Below the pieces are notes generated by a model. It had not been told where the DNA came from. It did no database searches and saw only the letters and a program-made list of their open reading frames with translations. A stretch of 64,000 nt of DNA from DASSTJ01 sp035707965. GTDB lineage: Bacteria; Actinomycetota; Actinomycetes; Actinomycetales; Angustibacteraceae. Positions 52,817 through 60,018 of the stretch are shown one piece after another (within the stretch, counting starts at the first letter, position 1; the number at the start of each line of letters is the position of its first letter). Location of the stretch: the NCBI GenBank assembly GCA_035707965.1, contig DASSTJ010000065.1, forward strand, positions 14,567 to 78,566. The letters run 5' to 3'. The position numbers were made by a program, and so were the translations under genes.

Positions 52817-54033
52817 GCAGCGCGGTCGGCCTCATCGTCCGGCGTGAGCTCGTCACCCGGCTCCGCTCGAAGATGTACGTGATCAGCACGGTCCTCCTGC
52901 TCGTGGCGGTGGTCGGCTTCGCGGTCGTCATGCACGTCGTCGGTGACCGCACCGGCAGCAGCGCGGACGTCGGTCTCGTGCCGTCCGTGGAGTCCACTCA
53001 GCCGCTCGTCGACGCCGCCGGTCGCACGGTGGGTCTCGCCGTGCACTCTGTGCCCGTGACCGACGAGGCGGCCGGGGAGCAGCAGCTTCGCGACGGCCAC
53101 CTCGATGCCCTGGTGGTGTCGGTCGGTGGTCACCAGCCCGGCACTGACCTGTCGCCGGCCGGGGGCACGGTCCAGGTCGTCGTCAAGAGCGACCTTGGCT
53201 CACAGCTGCGGGCCGCGCTCACGGTGCTCGCCCGGCAGGTCGCCCAGGACCAGGCCGTGCGGGCGGGCGGTGGCGACCCGGCTGCCGTCAACACCGCGGT
53301 GGCGTCGTCCGGTGTGCAGGTTCGGCCGTTGGAGACGATGCCCGAGTACCAGAGCCAGCGGGTCGTCATGGGCATGGTGGCGGGCGTCCTCGTCTACCTG
53401 GCGTTGATGATCTTCGGTCAGGTGGTGGCCCAAGGCGTGATCGAGGAGAAGACGAGCCGCGTGGTCGAGCTGCTCCTCGCCACCGTGCGACCCTGGCAGC
53501 TCATGCTCGGCAAGGTGGTGGGCATCGGCATCGCCGGCCTGCTGCAGATGCTGATCGTCGTCGGCGCCGGCGTGGGCGCAGGCCTGGCGGTGGGGTCGAT
53601 CACGATGCCGTCGTCCGTGGCGGTGAGCACCGCGGTGTGGACGCTCGTGTGGTTCCTCGTCGGCTTCGTCATGTACGCGCTGCTGTTCGCCGCGGCCGGC
53701 GCGCTGGTCTCGCGACAGGAGGACGCCGCAGGCGTCACCAGCCCGATCCTGGCGTTGATCATCGTGCCGTACGTCGTCGGCATCAGCGTGCTGCCCGCGC
53801 AGCCGGACAACGGCGCCGCGACCATCCTGTCGCTGGTGCCCGTGTTCTCGCCGACGCTCATGCCGGTGCGCATCGCCCTCGGTGTCGCCGCCGGCTGGGA
53901 GATCGCGCTGACGCTGGTGCTGTCGGTCCTCCTCACCGCTGGCCTGCTCGTGCTGACCGGCCGGATCTACGGCAACTCGGTCATGCGGTCGGGGGCTCGG
54001 GTGCGGTTGGGCGACGCGCTGCGACCGCTGTGA
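52813..54033 (+). CDS. ABC-2 type permease (NatB-like)
   Basis: The 406-residue protein has one N-terminal helix (~25-45), a large extracytoplasmic loop (~50-185), and five or six helices from ~190. The characteristic EEKTSRVVELLLATVRPWQL (~212-231) stands between two helices. This is the ABC-2 membrane partner of the ATPase gene, typical of sodium or drug export pumps. The GTG start overlaps the ATPase stop. Confidence 0.92.
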   Translation: MSSAVGLIVRRELVTRLRSKMYVISTVLLLVAVVGFAVVMHVVGDRTGSSADVGLVPSVESTQPLVDAAGRTVGLAVHSVPVTDEAAGEQQLRDGHLDALVVSVGGHQPGTDLSPAGGTVQVVVKSDLGSQLRAALTVLARQVAQDQAVRAGGGDPAAVNTAVASSGVQVRPLETMPEYQSQRVVMGMVAGVLVYLALMIFGQVVAQGVIEEKTSRVVELLLATVRPWQLMLGKVVGIGIAGLLQMLIVVGAGVGAGLAVGSITMPSSVAVSTAVWTLVWFLVGFVMYALLFAAAGALVSRQEDAAGVTSPILALIIVPYVVGISVLPAQPDNGAATILSLVPVFSPTLMPVRIALGVAAGWEIALTLVLSVLLTAGLLVLTGRIYGNSVMRSGARVRLGDALRPL

Positions 54034-54038
54034 CGCCC

Positions 54039-54044
54039 TAGGGT
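54039..54044 (+). promoter_or_regulatory. -10 element of a leaderless promoter (PHP gene)
   Basis: TAGGGT lies seven bases before GTG 54052, just after the permease gene stop. It also rules out the earlier in-frame GTG 54043, which falls inside it. Confidence 0.55.
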
Positions 54045-54051
54045 GACGAGA

Positions 54052-54894
54052 GTGCTGATCGATCTTCACACCCATTCGACGGTGTCCGACGGCACGCAGG
54101 CTCCAGGTGCGGTCGTCGCCGCTGCCGCCGAGGCCGGTGTCGACGTCCTCGCGCTGACGGACCACGACGCGGTGGCCGGCTGGGCGGAAGCGGCGGAGGC
54201 TGCGGAGCGTCTCGGCGTCGTCTTCGTCCCTGGTATGGAGATCTCGTGCGCGCGTGACGGCATCAGCGTCCACCTGCTCAGCTACCTGCACGACCCGACG
54301 GCGGAGCCGCTGGCCGCCACGGTGCAGCGGGCACGCGACAGCCGGGCGCGACGCGCGAAGCGCATGGTCGAGCTGCTGTCGGCCGACGTCAACATCGACT
54401 GGCCGTTCGTGCTGGAGCACGTCGGAGCCGAGGCCACGATCGGTCGCCCGCACATCGCCGACGCCCTCGTGGCCCGAGGCGTCGTGCGTGACCGCACCGA
54501 GGCGTTCGCCTCCATGCTCAGCTCGCGGGGCCGCTACTACGTGCGCCACTACGCTCCGGACCCGGTCGAGGCGGTCCAGCTGGTCGTCGCCGCCGGGGGA
54601 GTTCCCGTCATGGCGCACCCGGCCGCGAGCCGGCGCGGGCGCGTCGTCGACGACTCCGTGATCGAGGAGATGGTGGGCGCCGGGCTCGCCGGTCTCGAGG
54701 TCGACCACCGCGACCACGACGAGAGCGAGCGGGCGCACCTGCGCGAGCTCGCCTCGCGTTGGCACCTGCTCACCACCGGGTCCAGCGACTACCACGGCGA
54801 CGGCAAGCCGAACCGGCTCGGCGAGAACACGACGTCCCCCGAGGCGTTCGAGGCGATCGAGGCCAGGGCGACCGGCTCGTCGGTGGTCCGCTGA
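54052..54894 (+). CDS. PHP-domain phosphoesterase (RNase AM/YciV-like)
   Basis: The 280-residue metal-dependent phosphoesterase begins VLIDLHTHSTVSDGTQAP, with HxH metal ligands, followed by VLALTDHDAVAGWAEAAEAA (~35-54), GMEISC, and HPAASRRGRVV and STGSSDYHGDGKPNRLG-like ends. Members hydrolyse 3',5'-nucleoside bisphosphates or 5'-ends of small RNAs. GTG 54052 is chosen over 54043 because the latter is inside the -10 hexamer. It shares a 1-base overlap with marC (TGATG). Confidence 0.87.
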   Translation: MLIDLHTHSTVSDGTQAPGAVVAAAAEAGVDVLALTDHDAVAGWAEAAEAAERLGVVFVPGMEISCARDGISVHLLSYLHDPTAEPLAATVQRARDSRARRAKRMVELLSADVNIDWPFVLEHVGAEATIGRPHIADALVARGVVRDRTEAFASMLSSRGRYYVRHYAPDPVEAVQLVVAAGGVPVMAHPAASRRGRVVDDSVIEEMVGAGLAGLEVDHRDHDESERAHLRELASRWHLLTTGSSDYHGDGKPNRLGENTTSPEAFEAIEARATGSSVVR

Positions 54895-55511
54895 TGGACG
54901 CCGCTCTCGACGGCCGGCTCCTCGGCTCGGTCTTCGTCACGCTGTTCGTCATCATGGACCCGCCGGGCACCGTGCCGATCTTCCTGGCCCTGACCGCGTC
55001 GATGACCGGCAAGCAACGGGTGCGTGCCGCCCGGCAGGCTGTTGTCGTCGCGTTCGGCGTCATCGTCGCCTTCGCGGTGTTCGGCCGGGCGCTGCTGGAG
55101 TACCTGCACATCAGCCTGCCGGCGCTGCAGGCCGCTGGTGGGCTGCTCCTGCTGCTGGTGGCGTTGGAGCTGCTGACGGGCAAGACCGACGAGCCGACGA
55201 GCGCCGAGGGTGTGAACGTGGCGCTCGTGCCGCTCGGCACGCCGCTGCTGGCTGGTCCGGGCGCGATCGTGGCCACCATGGTGTTCGTGCAGCAGGCGGA
55301 GCACCAGCCCGCGAGGTACGCGGTCATCGCGCTGGGGGTCGTGCTGGTGCACGCCTGCCTCTGGCTGGCGATGCGGTTCGCGGGCCGCATCCGGCGGGTG
55401 CTGGGCGAGGGCGGCACCACGCTCGTGACCCGCATCTCCGGGCTGCTGCTGTCGGCGATCGCCGTGCAGCTCGTCGCCGACGCGGTGCGCGCCTTCATCG
55501 AGAACGCCTGA
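54894..55511 (+). CDS. MarC-family membrane protein
   Basis: The 205-residue membrane protein has six helices of the MarC type: VFVTLFVIMDPPGTVPIFLA (~12-31), PLGTPLLAGPGAIVATMVFV (~107-126) and RISGLLLSAIAVQLVADAVR near the end. Despite the gene name in E. coli, MarC is not proven to confer multiple resistance; it is an uncharacterised transporter-like family. The ATG overlaps the PHP stop by one base. Confidence 0.9.
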   Translation: MDAALDGRLLGSVFVTLFVIMDPPGTVPIFLALTASMTGKQRVRAARQAVVVAFGVIVAFAVFGRALLEYLHISLPALQAAGGLLLLLVALELLTGKTDEPTSAEGVNVALVPLGTPLLAGPGAIVATMVFVQQAEHQPARYAVIALGVVLVHACLWLAMRFAGRIRRVLGEGGTTLVTRISGLLLSAIAVQLVADAVRAFIENA

Positions 55512-55531
55512 CCCGGACGGAAGTGATGCCT

Positions 55532-56332
55532 GTGCCACCGCGGACGCGCCGCAAGCAGCCGGTGAAGGCCCGTGTCGTCGCTGTCGCCAACCAGAAGGGC
55601 GGGGTCGCGAAGACGACCACGGTCGCCTCGCTCGGCGCTGCTTTCGCTTCGGCGGGGCTCCGCGTGCTGCTCGTCGACCTCGACCCTCAGTCATCGCTGA
55701 CCTTCTCGCTAGGCCTCGACCCCGATGTCGTCGAGCCGAGCATCACGGAGGTGCTGCTGCGCGGGCTACCGCTCGCGGACGTCGTCCACACCACGGACGA
55801 CGGCGTCGACCTGGTGCCGTCGACGATCGAGCTGGCCGGCGCCGAGCCGCAGCTGCTCGCCAGGCCCGGCCGTGAGTTCGTGCTGCGCGAGACGCTGCAG
55901 GACGTGCTGCCTGACTACGACGTCGTGCTGCTCGACTGCTCGCCGTCCCTCGGCGTCCTGACGCTGAACGCGCTGACCGCGGCCGACCAGGTGCTGGTGC
56001 CGGTCCAGTGCGAGATGCTCAGCCACCGCGGTGTTGGCCAGCTGCTGGACACGATCGCTGACGTGCAACGCATCCTGAACTCCCAGCTCGCCGTGCTCGG
56101 GCTGCTGCCGACGCTGTACGACGGGCGCACCACGCACGCACGCGCGGTCCTCGCCGACCTCGAGGAGCGGTACGAGCTGCCCGTCCTGACGCCCATCCCC
56201 AAGTCGATCCGGTTCGCCGAGGCTCCCGCCGTCGGCCGCTCGGTGCTCGTGACCGCGCGAGGTTCCAAGGGCGCGGAGGCCTACCGGCAGGTGGCGCGGC
56301 AGATCGCGACGTCCTGGTCACGCACTTCGTAG
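55532..56332 (+). CDS. ParA-family ATPase (orphan)
   Basis: The 266-residue ATPase has the deviant Walker A VANQKGGVAKTTTVASLG (~18-35), Walker A' VDLDPQSSLTFSLGL, and LLDCSPSLGVLTLNAL. It belongs to the Soj/ParA group of partition ATPases that bind DNA non-specifically and form gradients. No parB or parS site is nearby, so it may position another cargo or serve a chromosomal role. GTG 55532 has GGAAG at eight bases; GTG 55523 and ATG 55526 are too close to it but in frame. Confidence 0.88.
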   Translation: MPPRTRRKQPVKARVVAVANQKGGVAKTTTVASLGAAFASAGLRVLLVDLDPQSSLTFSLGLDPDVVEPSITEVLLRGLPLADVVHTTDDGVDLVPSTIELAGAEPQLLARPGREFVLRETLQDVLPDYDVVLLDCSPSLGVLTLNALTAADQVLVPVQCEMLSHRGVGQLLDTIADVQRILNSQLAVLGLLPTLYDGRTTHARAVLADLEERYELPVLTPIPKSIRFAEAPAVGRSVLVTARGSKGAEAYRQVARQIATSWSRTS

Positions 56333-56336
56333 CCCT

Positions 56337-56368
56337 GGTGTACGGTTCAGCGCTCTCAGGCGTACACC
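56337..56368. terminator. Possible hairpin between parA and gntR
   Basis: GGTGTAC (56337-56343) and GTACACC (56362-56368) are perfect inverted repeats with an 18-base loop. They lie between two convergent genes, four bases after the parA stop. The long loop makes a terminator only moderately likely; a GntR operator is an alternative. Confidence 0.35.
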
Positions 56369-56398
56369 AAGGCGACGAGGTGCGCTGGCTCCTCCTGG

Positions 56399-57190
56399 TC
56401 AGCGGCGCAGCACGGACGTCACCTTGATGCGGGACGTCGTGACCCACACGTCCGAGTACTCGACCGGACGTCCGTCCGCCAGGTACGTGATCTGCTCGAG
56501 GTAGAGCAGCGGGGACCCGGCGGGGACGCCGAGGTTCGCCGCCACGTCCGGCCGGGCGGAGTCCGCACCGAACGTGCGCCGGCCGTCGGCGATGCGCAGC
56601 CCGTGGTCGCGCTCGACGACGTCGAAGAGGGCCCGGCTGCTGAAGTCGGTGCGCTCGATCCCGGGGCAGAGGTCGGCGCGCACGTAGTTCACCAGGTAGG
56701 CGAGCGGACCTTCCGGCCCGACGAACACCCGCTCCAGCCGCAGCCCGGGCGTGCCGGCGGGGACGTCGAGCAACGCCTGCACCGGCAGAGGCAGACGACC
56801 TACCGACGACGCCAGGACACGGGTCGTCGTGGCCACGCCCTGGGCGGCGAAGTCCTCGGACAGCGACCGCAGCCGACCCTCGAGGAGCGGCTCGACGACG
56901 GGGGACGCCACGAACGTGCCGCGGCCGCGGATGGTCAGGAGCACGCGCTCGTCCACCAGCGTGGCGAGCGCCTTGCGCACCGTGCCACGGTTCACGCCGA
57001 GCTGCTGGGCGAGGGTGGGTTCGCTGGGCAGCCGGTAGTGGGGAGGCCACGTCCCGTCAGCGACCCGTGCGCGCACCTGGCGGACGATCTGCTCGGCGAG
57101 CGGCTCACCCACCGACCTGTCGACGGCGAGCTGGTCCGGGCGGCCTTCCGTCTCCGTGGGCCTGGCTGTCTGGGTGTGCGTGGCCGCCAT
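56399..57190 (-). CDS. GntR-family regulator (HutC/UTRA type)
   Basis: The 263-residue regulator has an N-terminal winged helix (LPSEPTLAQQLGVNRGTVRK ALATLVDE, split here) and a C-terminal UTRA effector domain (LRLERVFVGPEGPLAYLVNY, then RTFGADSARPDVAANLGVP). It probably senses a nucleoside or deoxyribose phosphate and controls the deoC-pfkB-iunH cluster. ATG 57190 overlaps the deoC stop by one base (TGATG), so it is coupled to deoC and likely autoregulated. Confidence 0.9.
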   Translation of the reverse strand: MAATHTQTARPTETEGRPDQLAVDRSVGEPLAEQIVRQVRARVADGTWPPHYRLPSEPTLAQQLGVNRGTVRKALATLVDERVLLTIRGRGTFVASPVVEPLLEGRLRSLSEDFAAQGVATTTRVLASSVGRLPLPVQALLDVPAGTPGLRLERVFVGPEGPLAYLVNYVRADLCPGIERTDFSSRALFDVVERDHGLRIADGRRTFGADSARPDVAANLGVPAGSPLLYLEQITYLADGRPVEYSDVWVTTSRIKVTSVLRR

Positions 57191-57921
57191 CAGTACGAGC
57201 CGCTGGCGTCGCCGCCACCGCTCGTGACGATGGCGACGCCCGAGCTCGTGCCGAGCAGCACGGCGCCGGCGTCGAGCAGGTCGACCGCCTGAGCGGCGCT
57301 GCTGATCCCTCCGGACGCCTTGACGCGCACCCCGTCACGAGCCCGTCCGACGAGGTAACGGATGCTCTCCGGGTGGGCGATCTCCACCGATCCGCTGCTG
57401 GCGTTCTTGAGGTAGGCCGCGCCGGCGTCCATCGCGAGGTCGACCGCGCGGTCACGCAGTGCGGGGGGGAGGAGCGGAAGCTCGAGCATCACCTTGACGG
57501 GGATACCAGACGCCTGGACGACGCCGGCGATGTCGGCCTCGAACTCGGCCTCCATGCCGCTGAGCAGGTAACCGATCTGCACCCCCATGTCCAGCTCGTC
57601 GGCGCCGGCCTCCGCGATCGCCGCCGCCTCGGCGGCCTTGCCGCGTGACGTCGTGACGCCGACCACCGGGAAGTCGAGGGCGGAGGCGACGCGGACGCCG
57701 GTGCCGCGCAGCAGCTCGACGGCGACACCGACCCAGGAGGCGGGGACCATCGCCGCGTTGAAGCCGAGCTCGACGGCCTCCTGGCAGTGCACCTCGAGCT
57801 CGGCCCGGGTGAGGTCGGCGGCGATGCGGGTGTGCTGGATGTAGGGCGCGAGGCTGCGCGGCTCGTCGACGGAGTACGGCGAGCTCGTCGCAGCGGAGCC
57901 GGCGGGACCGGTGGTGGACAT
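57190..57921 (-). CDS. deoC: Deoxyribose-phosphate aldolase family protein
   Basis: The 243-residue DeoC-type aldolase has EAVELGFNAAMVPASWVGVA, AGADELDMGVQIG, VKVMLELPLL and the Schiff-base segment AAYLKNASSGS (~Lys172), then VRVKASGGISS. In classic DERA the Schiff-base loop is KTSTG, here KNASSG, so the substrate pocket may differ. The usual reaction splits 2-deoxyribose-5-phosphate to glyceraldehyde-3-phosphate and acetaldehyde. It lies between the PfkB kinase and gntR on one operon. ATG 57921 is preceded by an AGAAGG site. Confidence 0.85.
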   Translation of the reverse strand: MSTTGPAGSAATSSPYSVDEPRSLAPYIQHTRIAADLTRAELEVHCQEAVELGFNAAMVPASWVGVAVELLRGTGVRVASALDFPVVGVTTSRGKAAEAAAIAEAGADELDMGVQIGYLLSGMEAEFEADIAGVVQASGIPVKVMLELPLLPPALRDRAVDLAMDAGAAYLKNASSGSVEIAHPESIRYLVGRARDGVRVKASGGISSAAQAVDLLDAGAVLLGTSSGVAIVTSGGGDASGSY

Positions 57922-57937
57922 CGAGGACCTTCTCTTG

Positions 57938-57970
57938 TTGTCGGATCAGCTCTACCTTGTCGGATCAGCT
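57938..57970. repeat. Two 14-bp direct repeats between deoC and the PfkB gene
   Basis: TTGTCGGATCAGCT occurs at 57938-57951 and 57957-57970, 19 bases apart. The right copy covers the stop codon of the PfkB gene, so the other looks like a duplicated gene end. Confidence 0.7.
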
Positions 57971-58924
57971 GAGGTAGGGCGCGAGGTCGTCCGGCCGGCC
58001 GAGACCGGGGATGACCTCGTGCCGCGTGACGGCGAAGGCGCCGGCCGCCACGGCGTAGCGCACGGCGTCGTGGAGCGGTCGCCCCCGCACGAGCGCGACG
58101 GCGAGGGCCGCGTTGAAGGCATCACCGGCTCCCGTCGTGTCGACCGGCGTCACTCCGGGCGCCGGGACGGCGAACCGCCGGCTGCCGTCGGCGGTGCCGG
58201 GGTCGACGCCCTCACCCGCGTCCACGACGGCGCCCTCGGCACCCCGGGTGAGCACCAGCGTGGCGGCGGGGTAGACCTCGCGGAGAGCGCCGATGAGCTG
58301 GGAGGGGTCGTCGGTCGCATCGGCGTCACCTGCGGGTGGCAGGCCGGCGAGCAGGCGGGCCTCGCTCGCGTTGGGGGTGAGCACGTCGACCAGGTGCTCG
58401 GTGCCGGGCGGCAGGGCGCGGCCGGGGGCCGGGTTGAGCTGGGTGCGGACCCCGTTCTCGTGAGCGACGCGGAGCGCTTCGACGACGACTGCCTCGGGGA
58501 CCTCCTGGCTGATGAGCACCAGGTCGCTCGCAGCGAGGACGTGGGTAGCCGCGCGCGCGTGCTCGGCGCCGAGGTGGTCGAGCGCGCCGGGGGACACGAT
58601 GATGCGGTTCTCGCCGTCCGGCTCGACGAGGATCGTGCCGACCATGGTCGCCGCCCCGTAGACCGTCGCGACGTGCGCGTGGTCGACGGACTCGTCGTCC
58701 CAGAACGGCCTGGCGCCCGCGCCGAGGGAGTCGTCACCGACGGCTGAGACCAGCGCGGCCCGGACCCCCAGGCGCGCGACGCCGACCGCCTGGTTCGATG
58801 CCTTGCCCCCGGGGCCGGCGCTGAACACGGCGTCGCCGATCGTCTCCCCGCGCTCGGGCACCCGCGCGGTCCGCACGGTCATGCCGACGCCGTACCCGCC
58901 GACCACGGTGACGAGGGGTTCCAT
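57965..58924 (-). CDS. PfkB-family sugar kinase (ribokinase-like)
   Basis: The 319-residue PfkB-family kinase has VTVVGGYGVGMTVRTARVPE, SAGPGGKASNQAVGVARLG (~31-49), the second-substrate signature LTPNASEARLLAGLP, and the catalytic DTTGAGDAFNAALAVALVRG near residue 255. It is closest to ribokinases and phosphorylates a pentose released from nucleosides, such as ribose or deoxyribose. Starts at ATG 58924 or 58936 are both possible. It is divergent from iunH with a 12-bp palindrome between. Confidence 0.88.
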   Translation of the reverse strand: MEPLVTVVGGYGVGMTVRTARVPERGETIGDAVFSAGPGGKASNQAVGVARLGVRAALVSAVGDDSLGAGARPFWDDESVDHAHVATVYGAATMVGTILVEPDGENRIIVSPGALDHLGAEHARAATHVLAASDLVLISQEVPEAVVVEALRVAHENGVRTQLNPAPGRALPPGTEHLVDVLTPNASEARLLAGLPPAGDADATDDPSQLIGALREVYPAATLVLTRGAEGAVVDAGEGVDPGTADGSRRFAVPAPGVTPVDTTGAGDAFNAALAVALVRGRPLHDAVRYAVAAGAFAVTRHEVIPGLGRPDDLAPYLS

Positions 58925-58964
58925 GAACAACACCATACAAGCAGGGGCCAGGCGGTAGACAAGT

Positions 58965-58976
58965 GCAGCGCGCTGC
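58965..58976. promoter_or_regulatory. Palindrome in the pfkB-iunH intergenic region
   Basis: GCAGCGCGCTGC is a perfect 12-base palindrome, 17 bases before ATG 58993 and 41 bases before the PfkB start. It could be an operator for the cluster's GntR regulator. Confidence 0.4.
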
Positions 58977-58992
58977 GTGCCATCATGGCGCC

Positions 58993-59967
58993 ATGTCACC
59001 GATCCCGCTCGTCATCGACACCGACACCGCTCAGGACGACTGCATCGCCATCCTCGTCGGTCTGCTGCACCCGGAGGTGGACCTCAGGGGCATCACGATG
59101 GTCGCGGGCAACGTGGGCTTCGACCGGCAGGTGGCCAACGCCTTCATGACGCTCAGCGCTGCCGGACGGCTCGGGGAGGTGCCGGTCCACCTGGGCTGCC
59201 GGCGTCCGCTGGCCCGTCCGTGGATCTCGGCCGAGAACGTCCACGGGGACGGCTCTGGCGGTCTCGACATGGACTTCGACGGCTGCGAACCGTCTGCGGA
59301 GCACGGGGTCGACGCGCTCTGCCGCCTCGCGCGCGAGAACGCCGGAGAGCTCGTCATCGTGTGCATCGCACCGCTGACCAACATCGCGATGGCGATGGCG
59401 CGCGACCCCGAGTTCGTGACCAACGTCAAGCGGCTGGTCGTCATGGGCGGCTCGAACAACGGTCGCGGCAACATCACGGCCGCCGGTGAGTTCAACTTCT
59501 ACGTCGACCCGGAGGCAGCCAAGGCAGTGTTCGCGGGAGGCTTCGCCGACATCACCGTGGTGCCCTGGGCGCCGCTCACCCTGAACGACGCCGTCTTCTC
59601 ACGCGCCCAGCTGGCCACGATCGGTGAGATCGGCACACCGCTGGCCCGGTTCTTCCGGCAGGTGTGCGACGCCACACTGGAGTTCGACGAGAGCGTCGGC
59701 ATCCCGGGCACCACGCACCCGGACTCGCTGTCGGCGTCGATCGTCGTCCGTCCCGAGCTGGTGACGCGCAGCGCCCCTTACCACGTCGACGTCGAGGCCG
59801 GCTCCGAGCTGACGCGCGGCTACTCGGCGATGTCGTGGGGCGTGCACGGCCTCGCGGCGAACGCGACGGTCGTCGAGTCCGTCGACGGCCAGGCGTTCTT
59901 CGAGCACATCTGCCGCATGCTGGCGAACCCGGTCGAGGCGTCCCGGCCCCTGCAGAACCTGCGCTGA
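58993..59967 (+). CDS. Inosine-uridine nucleoside N-ribohydrolase
   Basis: The 324-residue nucleoside hydrolase has the calcium-binding start LVIDTDTAQDDCIAIL (DTDxxQDD, ~5-20), IVCIAPLTNIAMAM (~117), and the conserved VVMGGSNNGRGNITAAGEFN FYVDPEAAK (split here). It releases ribose from purine or pyrimidine nucleosides. With deoC and the ribokinase on the other side it forms a nucleoside catabolic set. ATG 58993 is chosen since the family N-terminus starts there; the upstream in-frame codon at 58963 overlaps the palindrome. Confidence 0.9.
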   Translation: MSPIPLVIDTDTAQDDCIAILVGLLHPEVDLRGITMVAGNVGFDRQVANAFMTLSAAGRLGEVPVHLGCRRPLARPWISAENVHGDGSGGLDMDFDGCEPSAEHGVDALCRLARENAGELVIVCIAPLTNIAMAMARDPEFVTNVKRLVVMGGSNNGRGNITAAGEFNFYVDPEAAKAVFAGGFADITVVPWAPLTLNDAVFSRAQLATIGEIGTPLARFFRQVCDATLEFDESVGIPGTTHPDSLSASIVVRPELVTRSAPYHVDVEAGSELTRGYSAMSWGVHGLAANATVVESVDGQAFFEHICRMLANPVEASRPLQNLR

Positions 59968-59982
59968 GGGGCCGTCCCCACG

Positions 59983-60008
59983 GTGTGCGCGCACCGAGGC
60001 GCGCACAC
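59983..60008. terminator. Bidirectional hairpin between iunH and the DEAD helicase
   Basis: GTGTGCGCGC (59983-59992) pairs perfectly with GCGCGCACAC (59999-60008) around ACCGAG. The stem can extend by two pairs. It lies 15 bases after the iunH stop and 11 before the convergent helicase stop. Confidence 0.75.
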
Positions 60009-60018
60009 TGAACCTTGC

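Noticed and set aside
55500..56400. parS site near the ParA gene
   Set aside because: No TGTTTCACGTGAAACA-like sequence is present; the GGTGTAC inverted repeat does not match.
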